From: Wohlfahrtiimonas larvae | GTDB taxonomy: Bacteria > Pseudomonadota > Gammaproteobacteria > Cardiobacteriales > Wohlfahrtiimonadaceae | DNA length: 64,000 bases | Direction of reading: 5' to 3' | Assembly: GCF_039543665.1 (NCBI RefSeq) | Contig: NZ_BAABKE010000008.1 | Location: forward strand, 1 to 64,000 | In this document: positions 35,152-44,243 of the stretch, one piece after another | Position numbering within the stretch: position 1 is the stretch's first letter | Layout of the letters: each line of letters opens with the position of its first letter | Notes under the pieces: model-generated | The model's input: the letters and a program-made list of their open reading frames with translations, nothing else | What the model was told of the DNA's origin: nothing | Databases searched by the model: none | Translations under genes and position numbers: made by a program

Positions 35152-36444
35152 TTAATCTCCTTGGATAGCTTTGAGCCTAATATCTACTGCTAATTTGTGG
35201 GCATCTAATAATTCTTTTTCTGCTAATAGAGATACCACAGGACCCAAATCTTTTAAACCATCTTTGGAAATTTCTTGAACTGTCATGCGTTTACTAAAAT
35301 CTGCTAATCCCAAACTTGATACTGTTTTTGCATAACCATATGTTGGTAATACATGATTGGTGCCAGATGCATAATCCCCCATAGATTCAGCAGAATATTG
35401 ACCTAAAAATACAGAGCCAGCATGCTGAATATCATTGAGTAAACTGCGTGCATCATCTGTTTGAATGATTAAGTGTTCTGGCGCATATAAATTGCTCACT
35501 TTTACAGCTTCAGCCAATGAATTCACAATGATGGTTGTGCTGTGCTTTAAGGATTCAATCGCTGTATCTTTGCGAGATAATTGATTGAGCCAATAATCTA
35601 AAGAGACATTCACTTTATCCGCCATTGCTTGGGATGTTGTGACTAAAATCACTTGTGAATCTGTACCGTGCTCCGCTTGGGATAATAGATCAGAAGCCAC
35701 AAAGTCAGGATTCGCATTATCATCTGCAATCACTAAAACTTCAGAAGGGCCAGCAGGCATATCAATGGCTGCACCATTCATCATTTGGCTCACTTGGCGT
35801 TTAGCTTCTGTCACATAGCTATTACCTGGGCCAAAAATTTTATCTACTTTTTCAACTTTCTCTGTGCCTAAACCCAATGCAAACACAGCTTGTGCACCGC
35901 CGATTGTATAAATCGTATCAATATCACACAATTTCGCTGCATATATGATTTCATTAGCAATGGTTGGCGGAGAAGCCAATACAATGCGTTTGCAACCTGC
36001 AATTTTTGCAGGAATGGCAAGCATTAAAACAGTAGAGAAGAGCGGAGCTGTGCCACCCGGAATGTATAAACCTACTTTTTCTATTGGCCGTGTTAATACT
36101 TCACATAACACACCTTTTTGCGTTTCAATTGAAATAGGTGAAGGTTTCTGTGCTTCATGAAATTTATAGATATTGTTATAAGCATTTTGAATGGCTTTTT
36201 TAAACTCATCAGATAAGTTTTGCTCAGCTTCAGTAAATGCTGATTGCGGTAAAACCACATCTGTTAACAGAGTTTTATCAAATTGCTCAGTGAAGCGAAT
36301 TAAAGCTGTATCACCTTCTTTTTTAATTGCATCGCCGATGGCACGAACATTATCTTCTAAGCTCTGTGCGCTCATTTGAACAGGGCGCTGTAAAACTTGA
36401 GATTGCTCTTCGGCGGATAAATCATTCCAAACTACGGTACGCAT
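35152..36444 (-). CDS. hisD: histidinol dehydrogenase
   Basis: 430 residues from the ATG at 36444, which has GGAG from the hisG 3' end 6 bases upstream; an in-frame ATG at 36525 lies inside hisG and is not family-like. Motifs: YIPGGTAPLFSTVLM, GPGNSYVTEAKR, DMPAGPSEVLV and the zinc/base histidines in LLSQAEHG. Final two oxidations to histidine. Confidence 0.96.
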   Translation of the reverse strand: MRTVVWNDLSAEEQSQVLQRPVQMSAQSLEDNVRAIGDAIKKEGDTALIRFTEQFDKTLLTDVVLPQSAFTEAEQNLSDEFKKAIQNAYNNIYKFHEAQKPSPISIETQKGVLCEVLTRPIEKVGLYIPGGTAPLFSTVLMLAIPAKIAGCKRIVLASPPTIANEIIYAAKLCDIDTIYTIGGAQAVFALGLGTEKVEKVDKIFGPGNSYVTEAKRQVSQMMNGAAIDMPAGPSEVLVIADDNANPDFVASDLLSQAEHGTDSQVILVTTSQAMADKVNVSLDYWLNQLSRKDTAIESLKHSTTIIVNSLAEAVKVSNLYAPEHLIIQTDDARSLLNDIQHAGSVFLGQYSAESMGDYASGTNHVLPTYGYAKTVSSLGLADFSKRMTVQEISKDGLKDLGPVVSLLAEKELLDAHKLAVDIRLKAIQGD

Positions 36445-36446
36445 TG

Positions 36447-37340
36447 TTACTCCATCATTTTTTCTATAGGTAAAACTAAAATTGAACTCGCGCCTTTGGC
36501 TTTTAGGGCTTCCATGGTTTCCCAAAATAAAGATTCTGTACTCACCATGTGCATTGCAACACGCGTTGTATCATTACCCAATGGTAAAATGGTTGGCATT
36601 TCAGCACCTGGCAATAAGCTACAGATTTCATCTAAACGATCTTTAGGTGCATGGAGCATGATGTATTTTGATTCGCTCGCTTGTGTCACACCTTGAATAC
36701 GTGTCATCAACTTATTGATGAGTGCTTGTTTTGTGTCGCTCATTTCGTTGGTAGATTGAATGATCACGGCTTTAGAACGATAAATGACATCCACTTCACG
36801 TAGGCCATTGGCTTCCAATGTTGCACCTGTAGAAACGAGATCACAAATGGCATCAGATAAACCTGCACGCGGTGCAACTTCCACTGAACCATTGAGCATC
36901 GATGTTTTGAATGGTACGTTTTTACTATCTAAAAAGCGTTTTAAAAGATAAGGATATGATGTGGCAATGCGTGTATCTTTTAAAGATTGCACAGATTCAT
37001 ACGGCATTTCTTTAGGAATCGCGAGAGATAAGCGGCAACCACCGAATGGTAATTCTTTCAATGTGATGTAATCATTATCCATTTTACCTTCACGGCGTAG
37101 GCTTTCTTCTTCTAAGACGTTTTGTCCAATGATGCCAATATCTACAACACCATCGAACACTAAACCAGGGATATCATCATCACGCACGCGGAGAATATCA
37201 ATCGGCATATTTTCCACATGAACAATGAGCTTATCTTTTTGTATGGTCATTTTTAAGCCACATTGTTTGAACAGTGCTTCTGATTCTTGACTCAAGCGAC
37301 CGGATTTTTGGATCGCAATTTTTAAACGTTGAGGTTGCAT
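36447..37340 (-). CDS. hisG: ATP phosphoribosyltransferase, long form
   Basis: 297 residues, the long HisG with its own C-terminal regulatory ACT-like domain (about 225-297), so no HisZ is needed. Start LKIAIQKSGRLSQES, PRPP loop in DLVSTGATLEANGL. First and feedback-controlled step of histidine synthesis. First gene of the operon. No His-codon-rich leader peptide is visible upstream, so E. coli-style attenuation is not supported. Confidence 0.96.
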   Translation of the reverse strand: MQPQRLKIAIQKSGRLSQESEALFKQCGLKMTIQKDKLIVHVENMPIDILRVRDDDIPGLVFDGVVDIGIIGQNVLEEESLRREGKMDNDYITLKELPFGGCRLSLAIPKEMPYESVQSLKDTRIATSYPYLLKRFLDSKNVPFKTSMLNGSVEVAPRAGLSDAICDLVSTGATLEANGLREVDVIYRSKAVIIQSTNEMSDTKQALINKLMTRIQGVTQASESKYIMLHAPKDRLDEICSLLPGAEMPTILPLGNDTTRVAMHMVSTESLFWETMEALKAKGASSILVLPIEKMME

Positions 37341-37378
37341 AATCTTCCTTTGATTTTTGAATTATCTTACTACTGTAC

Positions 37379-37391
37379 TACCAAGATGGTA
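37379..37391. promoter_or_regulatory. short palindrome in the hisG promoter region
   Basis: TACCA-AGA-TGGTA, 39 bases upstream of hisG; GTAC copies flank both arms with a one-base offset. Could be an operator for the his operon, but it is short and no regulator is known here. Confidence 0.25.
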
Positions 37392-37456
37392 CACCTGAAA
37401 AATTATTATGCAAGCCATTTTGTGTGATGAAGTGAAAATATTTTATTGGAATGGGC

Positions 37457-37462
37457 TATAAT
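37457..37462 (+). promoter_or_regulatory. -10 element for the 37510 gene
   Basis: TATAAT, 48 bases upstream of the start codon of the exported-protein pair. The -35 is poor. Confidence 0.4.
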
Positions 37463-37509
37463 CGAACTTTTATAATATCTCTAATTGATTGTTTAATAAT
37501 AAATAAACT

Positions 37510-37577
37510 ATGAAAAAATCTCTCATTTGTGCAGCATTAATTATTTTGGGTTTAACATCTTTTTCGGTGGCAGAAGA
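37510..37577 (+). repeat. signal-peptide DNA repeat, copy 1
   Basis: 68 bases from the ATG are the same as 39138-39205 except at two positions (C/T and A/T). Covers the signal peptide and first mature residues. Confidence 0.95.
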
Positions 37578-39138
37578 GCAAGTAGAGCTTTTGCCTGAAG
37601 TTAAAGCACTGATTGAGGTCAAACCACTAAATATTGAATTATTAGAAGATAATTTATTCATTGCTCTTTTAGGGGCGATGTATGCGGATGACAATTATTA
37701 TGAACTAGCTAAAGAGAGTTATATAAAAGATTATCAAACTGTTATCGATAATATTTCTGATGATTCTATGCTTTCGCAAGAAATTATAAATTTAATCGGG
37801 CAGGATAATACCTATACAACATTACAATGGATCGAAGGGTGGGCTAAATTTTATAATACGCCTTGTGAGCAGTACTTGAATGATGATTGTGTTGAACAGA
37901 TTGTCAGTGATAAACAGATGGTATTGTTGGATATTGAAAAAAATCAAAAAATATTAGACCGATACCAATTAATTTTTTCTAAAAAATATAGAAATGGCAT
38001 TGTTCCTCTACCTAGAGATGGTGCAGCATACATGCAATTGCCAAGCTATGCAGTTTTTTTGAAGGCGCATAATCTTTCCTTAGCACAAGCCATGATTAAA
38101 ATTTCTGAGGGAAATATTGATGGTGGTATTGATATTTTAATTATGCAGCAAAAGCATATCAATCAAATGATTAATGCTGAGACACTGATAGGCTTAATAG
38201 GTACGATGATTACAATTCAAGCGCAGCAAAGAATGGATCAATATCTATCCAGTCTTATGCATAGTAAATATGCTTTGAGTGTAATGAAATCAGATAAATA
38301 TATAGAATTATTTGAAAATCATGACATCTATCGACGCACTATTTCACCTAGCTTTATCAACAGTTTATGGATTGATCAGCAATATTATGGATTGTATGCA
38401 TATTTGCCTGTATATCTAGCATCAGAAAATATAATAGCAGCTGAAGGTAAAGATCTAAAGTGGAGTAATTTACAGGATTTGATGATGTTGGATTTCATTG
38501 AAGTTAAGGAAGAACTATCAAAAGTAGCCATTGATATTAGTAAATTGAAAAAACAACTAAAAGATGAACAAGGAGAATTGCCTGATACTATTCATCTTGA
38601 AAAAATACCGCTTAAGTTGTTTTTAAAAGAATTTTTGGGATATCTATCGTTGAAATATCCGTCAACTCAAGCAGTTAATCAGTTTTATCAGCTTACACAT
38701 GAGGTTTTTGAGGAGTTGATGCGTGATCCCTATAATCAAAAAACGGGTTTAGATCTACAAAAATTTTGTGAAGGTGCCATTCATACTGTAGTGATTGGTG
38801 CTTGCGATAGCTTATCTACTTTTAATTATATTCTTGTTATGGGGGTTCAACGTAGCTATCACAATATGGTTTATCTGAAATATTTAATTTTGAGAGATAA
38901 TATTCAAGATTTAGACATTCCTGAATTTTTGAAAGCGCAAGGTGATTTAGCTATTGATCCTATTACTCAAGAGCCTTTTCAATGGGATGCCGAAACACGG
39001 ACTATATTTACACCATTGAATGATGAAAAAAGGTACTTACCATCAACGATTAGAGAAGCTATAAAGCAAAATCCTGACATTAAAAATTTACAAGTAACGA
39101 TTCCTAAAAGAAATTCAAAACAAAATAAGGATCAATAA
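37510..39138 (+). CDS. exported protein of unknown function
   Basis: 542 residues with a clear Sec signal peptide (MKK, hydrophobic core LIILGLTSF, cleavage after SVA). The mature protein is mostly helical, with four cysteines that could form disulfides (CEQYLNDDC; CEGA with GACDS). Near the C-terminus DPITQEPFQWDAETRTIF resembles the DPF-tG-PL-Y segment seen in some uncharacterised exported proteins, but no enzyme family is recognised. The stop overlaps the start of the next gene (TAATG). Paired with a second exported protein bearing the same signal peptide. Confidence 0.8.
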   Translation: MKKSLICAALIILGLTSFSVAEEQVELLPEVKALIEVKPLNIELLEDNLFIALLGAMYADDNYYELAKESYIKDYQTVIDNISDDSMLSQEIINLIGQDNTYTTLQWIEGWAKFYNTPCEQYLNDDCVEQIVSDKQMVLLDIEKNQKILDRYQLIFSKKYRNGIVPLPRDGAAYMQLPSYAVFLKAHNLSLAQAMIKISEGNIDGGIDILIMQQKHINQMINAETLIGLIGTMITIQAQQRMDQYLSSLMHSKYALSVMKSDKYIELFENHDIYRRTISPSFINSLWIDQQYYGLYAYLPVYLASENIIAAEGKDLKWSNLQDLMMLDFIEVKEELSKVAIDISKLKKQLKDEQGELPDTIHLEKIPLKLFLKEFLGYLSLKYPSTQAVNQFYQLTHEVFEELMRDPYNQKTGLDLQKFCEGAIHTVVIGACDSLSTFNYILVMGVQRSYHNMVYLKYLILRDNIQDLDIPEFLKAQGDLAIDPITQEPFQWDAETRTIFTPLNDEKRYLPSTIREAIKQNPDIKNLQVTIPKRNSKQNKDQ

Positions 39139-39205
39139 TGAAAAAATCTCTCATTTGTGTAGCATTAATTATTTTGGGTTTAACATCTTTTTCGGTGGCT
39201 GAAGA
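39138..39205 (+). repeat. signal-peptide DNA repeat, copy 2
   Basis: Second copy of the 68-base element at 37510-37577. The similarity stops sharply before the ATG and within a few bases after the cleavage site. Confidence 0.95.
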
Positions 39206-40151
39206 TTTTAAAGCACCGAAACGCCGTGCTTTTAGTGATATTAACATTATGGCATTACAAGCCATACAGTGGAATGATCCTCAATCAATACCTTCTATGC
39301 CATTGAAGATTAAGATTGAGCCACCGATTGCATCAGGTTTGATCATGGATCAGGCAAACAGTTATATTCAAAAAGTGTCGGTAGAAACATCACCATTTCC
39401 TAGATTGAGTCGAGATGTTGTTTATCTAGATGGCAAAGGTAATTATTTAGAATTGGATGAACTGATTGATCAAACGCCCTTTATGGGGCATTTTTGGTTT
39501 GTCGATCAGGGATTGAATCAGCTTAATATCCTAACAGATAGTTACAGTGAGCCATATTATTTCGCACAATCCAAAGAAGCCGTAAAAGATTTTCAACTGA
39601 ACATTAACAGTGATGAATTATATGAATTAAAGTTTTCATGGTTTGATGCAAATAATGATCAATTCTATCAAGAGCATTTAATGTTGAATGCTTATAAAAT
39701 TGCACAGAAGATTTATAAAAATCTGCCGGATGAAACATTCGATTACTTGATGATCTCTATAAATGGTGGTGGAACTTATACTTTATGGCTAGGCAATGAT
39801 TTATTAGAGATACAAATAGCGCATCAATATCAGGCTCAAGCAGTTAATTATGATTGGGGTAAATTTAGCTTAACTTTACCGGATGAGTTACAAAAATTCA
39901 CTCGCCAAGAGATCCATGAGCAACAGATTCAACTAACAAAACTACCTTATTTAGATGAAAAATTTAATTTAAAAGACCAAAATGGCAAGGCAATTCCTAA
40001 CTTTAAGTATCGAGTTCAGAGAGAGGATGGTAAAAATTATTGTGGTGTCACAAATTTAGATGGAGATACCAAGCGCATTAATACAGGAAATATTGCCTAT
40101 ACGCTACAACTTTTTGATGGTAAACGTTGCCCGATCATTGATAAAGATTAA
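39138..40151 (+). CDS. exported protein with a C-terminal VgrG/PAAR-type beta domain, unknown function
   Basis: 337 residues; signal peptide almost identical to that of the upstream gene. The bulk is not recognised. The last 50 residues (FNLKDQNGKAIPNFKYRV, then GVTNLDGDTKRINTG) resemble the small transthyretin-like beta domain, xLxDxxGxPLxNxxYxI with GxTdxxGxT, that is common in type VI secretion and polymorphic toxin proteins. No secretion genes are nearby, so this is only a fold hint. The start codon overlaps the previous stop, so the pair is translationally coupled. Confidence 0.8.
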   Translation: MKKSLICVALIILGLTSFSVAEDFKAPKRRAFSDINIMALQAIQWNDPQSIPSMPLKIKIEPPIASGLIMDQANSYIQKVSVETSPFPRLSRDVVYLDGKGNYLELDELIDQTPFMGHFWFVDQGLNQLNILTDSYSEPYYFAQSKEAVKDFQLNINSDELYELKFSWFDANNDQFYQEHLMLNAYKIAQKIYKNLPDETFDYLMISINGGGTYTLWLGNDLLEIQIAHQYQAQAVNYDWGKFSLTLPDELQKFTRQEIHEQQIQLTKLPYLDEKFNLKDQNGKAIPNFKYRVQREDGKNYCGVTNLDGDTKRINTGNIAYTLQLFDGKRCPIIDKD

Positions 40152-40233
40152 ATGAAGATCAAGAAAATTTATCGTATGCAATTAATATAATATCTGCTTA
40201 AATGAATGCCCCAAAATATTTTAGGATAGTGTC

Positions 40234-41427
40234 GTGATACAGCCCCAAAGTACGATGAAAACTGCATTTCCAATTTTATTGATGATTGGGATGGCGCATT
40301 TAAGTAATGATTTAATTCAGTCAATGTTGACGGCGATTTATCCATTGCTACAAGTGAATTTTGCTTTAGAATTTGCCCAGATTGGCTTAATTAGCTTGGT
40401 GTATCAAATGACCGCATCAATTTTGCAACCGGGCATTGGCTTTTTTACAGATCGTAAACCTAAACCATATTTATTACCTTTTGGAATGTTAGCCACAACA
40501 AGTGGCGTAATATTATTGGGCTTTGCGACTAATTACACGCATTTATTGATTGCAGCAGCGATGATGGGGGTTGGTTCTTCAATCTTCCATCCTGAAGCTG
40601 TGCGTTTAACACGAATTGCATCGGGCGGAAGATATGGCTTAGCACAATCCATATTTCAAGTAGGTGGTAATTTAGGCTCATCTTTGGGACCATTGATAGC
40701 AGGCATTATCATTGTGAAATATGCGAATCAGAAAAATATTTTTTGGTTTGCGGGTATTGGCGTTTTAGCTGTGGGATTATTATCTTATTTAGGGCATTGG
40801 GGCAGCCAACATCAAAAAGCAAAACCGAAAGGACAAACCAAAGAAGTGACATTCCCCTATGGGAAAACTCGTACATTGTGGGCATTGTTAATTTTAGCTG
40901 TTTTGATTTTTGCGAAATACTTTTATATGTCGAATTTCACAAACTACTTTAGTTTTTATTTGATCGAAAAATTCCATGTAGAGCGTTCTAATGCTGTGAT
41001 TTTAGTTTTTATTTTTATGGCATCCATTGCAATTGGTACATTCATTGGTGGGCCCATTGGCGATAAAATTGGCAGAAGAAAAGTGATCTGGTTTTCTATG
41101 ATTGGTGCATTGCCATTTACATTGGCTTTGCCACATTTGCCTTTCATTGGCGTAATTATTTCATCAGTGTTTATTGGGTTAATTTTAGCCTCTGCTTTTT
41201 CAGCAATTGTAGTATTTGCCCAAGAACTCGTGCCCGGGAATGTAGGTATGATTGCGGGAATATTCTTTGGGCTAATGTTTGGTATGAGCGGAATTGGTGC
41301 AGTGTTTTTGGGGTGGCTTGCTGATCAAACAAGCTTGCAAACTGTATTTGTCTGCACATCTTTCTTACCAATTTTAGGAATACTTACTTGGTTACTACCA
41401 AATATTAATAAAAGTCAAGATATGTGA
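40234..41427 (+). CDS. fsr: MFS transporter, fosmidomycin resistance (Fsr) family
   Basis: 397 residues, 12 helices. Strong resemblance to E. coli Fsr: MAHLSNDLIQSMLTAIYPLL, LQPGIGFFTDRKP, GVGSSIFHPEAVR, ASGGRYGLAQSIFQVGGN. Fsr is a drug efflux protein giving resistance to fosmidomycin. Starts with GTG at 40234, or ATG at 40255 (MKTAFPIL). Monocistronic. Confidence 0.92.
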   Translation: MIQPQSTMKTAFPILLMIGMAHLSNDLIQSMLTAIYPLLQVNFALEFAQIGLISLVYQMTASILQPGIGFFTDRKPKPYLLPFGMLATTSGVILLGFATNYTHLLIAAAMMGVGSSIFHPEAVRLTRIASGGRYGLAQSIFQVGGNLGSSLGPLIAGIIIVKYANQKNIFWFAGIGVLAVGLLSYLGHWGSQHQKAKPKGQTKEVTFPYGKTRTLWALLILAVLIFAKYFYMSNFTNYFSFYLIEKFHVERSNAVILVFIFMASIAIGTFIGGPIGDKIGRRKVIWFSMIGALPFTLALPHLPFIGVIISSVFIGLILASAFSAIVVFAQELVPGNVGMIAGIFFGLMFGMSGIGAVFLGWLADQTSLQTVFVCTSFLPILGILTWLLPNINKSQDM

Positions 41428-41611
41428 TTGAAAAATTCTTATAAATTACTGATTATTTGATGTGGAATAATCTTATGTTATAAATTATAAAAGGGGACTA
41501 GTAATCCACTACATGAAATAACAAAGCTTTGTTAATATCTGCTTACTGCAAATTTATGTGTAGTAAAGTTAAGATATGTAAAATAAAATATTAACAGATA
41601 TGGAGTTATTA

Positions 41612-42964
41612 ATGAGTGCACTACTATTAGCACGGATTCAATTTGCTTTTACGGTCTCCTTTCATATCCTGTTTCCTGCAATGACAATAGGCCTTGGAAT
41701 GTGGTTAGTTCTACTAGAAGGCTTATGGTTAAAAACCAAGAAACCGGTATATATGGATCTTTATAATTATTGGGTAAAATTTTTTGCCATTGTTTTTGGC
41801 ATAGGTGTTGTAACTGGCGTTGTGATGGCGTTTCAGTTCGGTACAAACTGGAGTGAGTTTTCTAAATTTTCAGGATCAGTAACAGGACCACTATTAGTTT
41901 ATGAAGTTGTCACGGCATTCTTTTTAGAAGCTGGATTTTTAGGCATCATGCTGTTTGGTCGCAACCGTGTTGGACCTAAGATGCATTTCTTCGCAACAGC
42001 AATGGTTGCTTTAGGCACAACATTCTCAGCATATTGGATTTTGGTTTCGAATAGTTTCATGCAAACGCCGCCTAGCTTAGAATCTGGAGCAATTGAAATT
42101 GTCGATGGTGCTGTGATTGTTAAAGATTGGTTAGCAATCTTATTCAGTGCATCTTTACCTGTGAGATTGTTGCACATGATTACTGCTGCATTGACAACAG
42201 CAACTTTGATCATTTGTGGAACTGCAGCATGGCATATTTTGAGAGGCAATCGTAATATTGCTATTAAAAAAATGTTGAGTATGTCGATTGTTATTTTATT
42301 TTTTGTTTCTATATTTCAAGTAGTTGTAGGTGATTTTCATGGTTTGAATGTTAAAGAGCATCAACCAGAAAAATTGGCTGCTATTGAAGGGCATTGGGAG
42401 CCTTCAAAGGATGGAGAAGGTGCACCATTCATATTATTTGCGATTCCAGATCAAGAAAATGAAAAAAATGACTTTTCCATTGAAATTCCTCACTTAGCAA
42501 GTTTGGTATTGACACATAGTTTGACAGGTGACATTGATTACTTGAAAAAATTTCCTAAAGAGAATCGCCCCCCCGTTGGATTGGTTTTCTGGTCATTTAG
42601 AATTATGGTGGCTTTAGGATTTTTGATGGTGATTCAGGGGGCTTGGGGGATGTGGCAGCGTCGTAAAAAAACACTCGGACAGAATCATGGATTATTACGT
42701 TTAGCTGTTGTCATGGGGCCTGCTGGTTTATTGGCAGTTTTATCTGGATGGTTTGTAACAGAGTTGGGACGACAACCTTGGTTGGTTTATCACATGATGA
42801 GAGTTGATGAGGGCTATTCATTCATTCATACAACAACTGATTTAACAATTTCTTTGGCTCTTTTTATCGTTGTATATTTAGTTCTTTTGATATTTGGTGT
42901 GACTTATCTTGTCAGAATTTTAAGACAAGGGCCGCACAGCACAATGATTGAATCTAACGCATAA
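41612..42964 (+). CDS. cioA: cytochrome bd-type (cyanide-insensitive) quinol oxidase subunit I
   Basis: 450 residues from the ATG at 41612 (GGAG 7 bases upstream; an ATG at 41600 overlaps this site). Nine helices. N-terminal RIQFAFTVSFHILFP carries heme b595 ligand His18; GRQPW and the heme b558 histidine and methionine regions are present. The Q loop after residue 240 is short, as in CioA rather than E. coli CydA. Terminal oxidase of the inner membrane, oxidising quinol and reducing oxygen with high affinity. Confidence 0.95.
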   Translation: MSALLLARIQFAFTVSFHILFPAMTIGLGMWLVLLEGLWLKTKKPVYMDLYNYWVKFFAIVFGIGVVTGVVMAFQFGTNWSEFSKFSGSVTGPLLVYEVVTAFFLEAGFLGIMLFGRNRVGPKMHFFATAMVALGTTFSAYWILVSNSFMQTPPSLESGAIEIVDGAVIVKDWLAILFSASLPVRLLHMITAALTTATLIICGTAAWHILRGNRNIAIKKMLSMSIVILFFVSIFQVVVGDFHGLNVKEHQPEKLAAIEGHWEPSKDGEGAPFILFAIPDQENEKNDFSIEIPHLASLVLTHSLTGDIDYLKKFPKENRPPVGLVFWSFRIMVALGFLMVIQGAWGMWQRRKKTLGQNHGLLRLAVVMGPAGLLAVLSGWFVTELGRQPWLVYHMMRVDEGYSFIHTTTDLTISLALFIVVYLVLLIFGVTYLVRILRQGPHSTMIESNA

Positions 42965-42974
42965 GGAGAACATG

Positions 42975-44039
42975 ATGGAATACAATACATTAGTGATTGC
43001 ATGGACTGGCATCATTTTATTAGGTGTAGCAATTTATGTAATTTTAGATGGATTTGATTTGGGCGTTGGGATGCTGTATCCCTTTGTATCAACAGAAAGG
43101 GATCGAACATTAATTATGAATAGTGTCGGCCCTGTATGGGATGGTAATGAAACTTGGTTAATATTAGGAGGCGCTTCTTTATTTGCTATTTTTCCTATAG
43201 CCTATTCTGTTGTGTTATCTGGATTATATATTCCGATAGTTTTATTGCTAATCTCATTAATTTTTCGTGGAATTTCTTTTGAGTTTAGGCACTCTGCAGA
43301 AGCATCTAAACGCTATATTTGGAATCGAACTTTCTTTCTAGGATCAGTGTTTACAGGTTTTTTTCAAGGTATCATCGTTGGTGCTTTGATCCAAGGGTTT
43401 GATTTTATACCAGCAGCTGAGGCTGTTAATGCACCTGTTGGTTATGTTTCAAAAGGAGCTTTGGATCTTGTTATGGGCGGTAATTCAATGTCTTGGTTAT
43501 CACCTTTTACAATTGTAACAGGCATCAGTTTAACTATCTTTTATGCATTATTGGGATCCACTTGGTTAATTAAGAAAACAGAAGGGCAATTACAAAGCCA
43601 AATCCGTCAAATTGCTAAAAAAATTGCGATTATGTTTTTTGTATTAGCAACGATGATTTTAATTTGGACAATTATCATGTGGAGAACTGAGCTTTTTGCT
43701 GCTGAAAATGTATGGAAGCTATATATTTTTGCAATGGCTTATATTTTAGCGATAGGTGTTAGTTTTATATTAATGAAGTCGATTCATAAGGGATCAACTC
43801 ATTGGCAGCCTTTTATGTATACTTTACTATTAACAGTATTGGGCGCTATAGGTTTAATTGCTTTCTTATTGCCTTATATTGTTCCATTTCAAGTAACAGT
43901 TTTTCAAGCTGCGTCTGCTTATTCTGCGATGAGTTTTGCATTCATTGGTGCCGTGATCTTTATTCCCGTGGTATTGGTTTATACAGGATATATTTATTAT
44001 GTTTTTCGAGGAAAAGTTCAAGAGGAAGAAATATATTAG
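42975..44039 (+). CDS. cioB: cytochrome bd-type quinol oxidase subunit II
   Basis: 354 residues from ATG 42975 (an ATG at 42972 is as possible); AGGAGA lies 5-8 bases upstream. Typical CydB segments: VILDGFDLGVGML, GPVWDGNETWLI, RGISFEFR. Eight to nine helices. Directly behind cioA. Confidence 0.95.
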   Translation: MEYNTLVIAWTGIILLGVAIYVILDGFDLGVGMLYPFVSTERDRTLIMNSVGPVWDGNETWLILGGASLFAIFPIAYSVVLSGLYIPIVLLLISLIFRGISFEFRHSAEASKRYIWNRTFFLGSVFTGFFQGIIVGALIQGFDFIPAAEAVNAPVGYVSKGALDLVMGGNSMSWLSPFTIVTGISLTIFYALLGSTWLIKKTEGQLQSQIRQIAKKIAIMFFVLATMILIWTIIMWRTELFAAENVWKLYIFAMAYILAIGVSFILMKSIHKGSTHWQPFMYTLLLTVLGAIGLIAFLLPYIVPFQVTVFQAASAYSAMSFAFIGAVIFIPVVLVYTGYIYYVFRGKVQEEEIY

Positions 44040-44061
44040 TAATATCAATCAAAATCCAGAA

Positions 44062-44196
44062 ATGCCTCAACCTAAAATTGGTAGTTTAAAATGCCAATGT
44101 TTTTGGATGATGGGTTTATGGTCAGGTGGTGTTGTTGCTTTGTATATTGTCGTGAAAATATTAAAAGTTGTTATGAAAACCATTGGTTTATATTAA
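44062..44196 (+). CDS. DUF2474-like small subunit of the bd oxidase operon
   Basis: 44 residues: short N-terminus, then CFWMMGLWSGGVVALYIVVKILKVVMKTIGLY, a single transmembrane helix with the W-x-x-S/G-VxAL and R/K-xxM-xxxGL pattern of DUF2474 proteins found behind cioAB. These are CydX-like accessory subunits. It begins 22 bases after cioB. No strong ribosome binding site; coupling to cioB is probable. The reading frame is open further upstream but overlaps cioB. Confidence 0.65.
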   Translation: MPQPKIGSLKCQCFWMMGLWSGGVVALYIVVKILKVVMKTIGLY

Positions 44197-44208
44197 AGTA
44201 CAGTATTG

Positions 44209-44239
44209 ATAGCCTTCGCATTAGCCAAGGCTATTTTTA
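44209..44239. terminator. terminator between the bd oxidase operon and the DHA2 gene
   Basis: ATAGCCTT / AAGGCTAT arms with a ten-base loop and T5 on the plus strand; the convergent gene ends at 44244. Confidence 0.75.
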
Positions 44240-44243
44240 AATA

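Noticed and set aside
37341..37509. Histidine leader peptide and attenuator
   Set aside because: No run of CAC/CAT codons behind a start on the minus strand, and no terminator between the possible promoter and hisG.
43802..44089. 95-codon frame overlapping the cioB 3' end
   Set aside because: Out of frame with a clear CydB protein; no start signal and no family resemblance.
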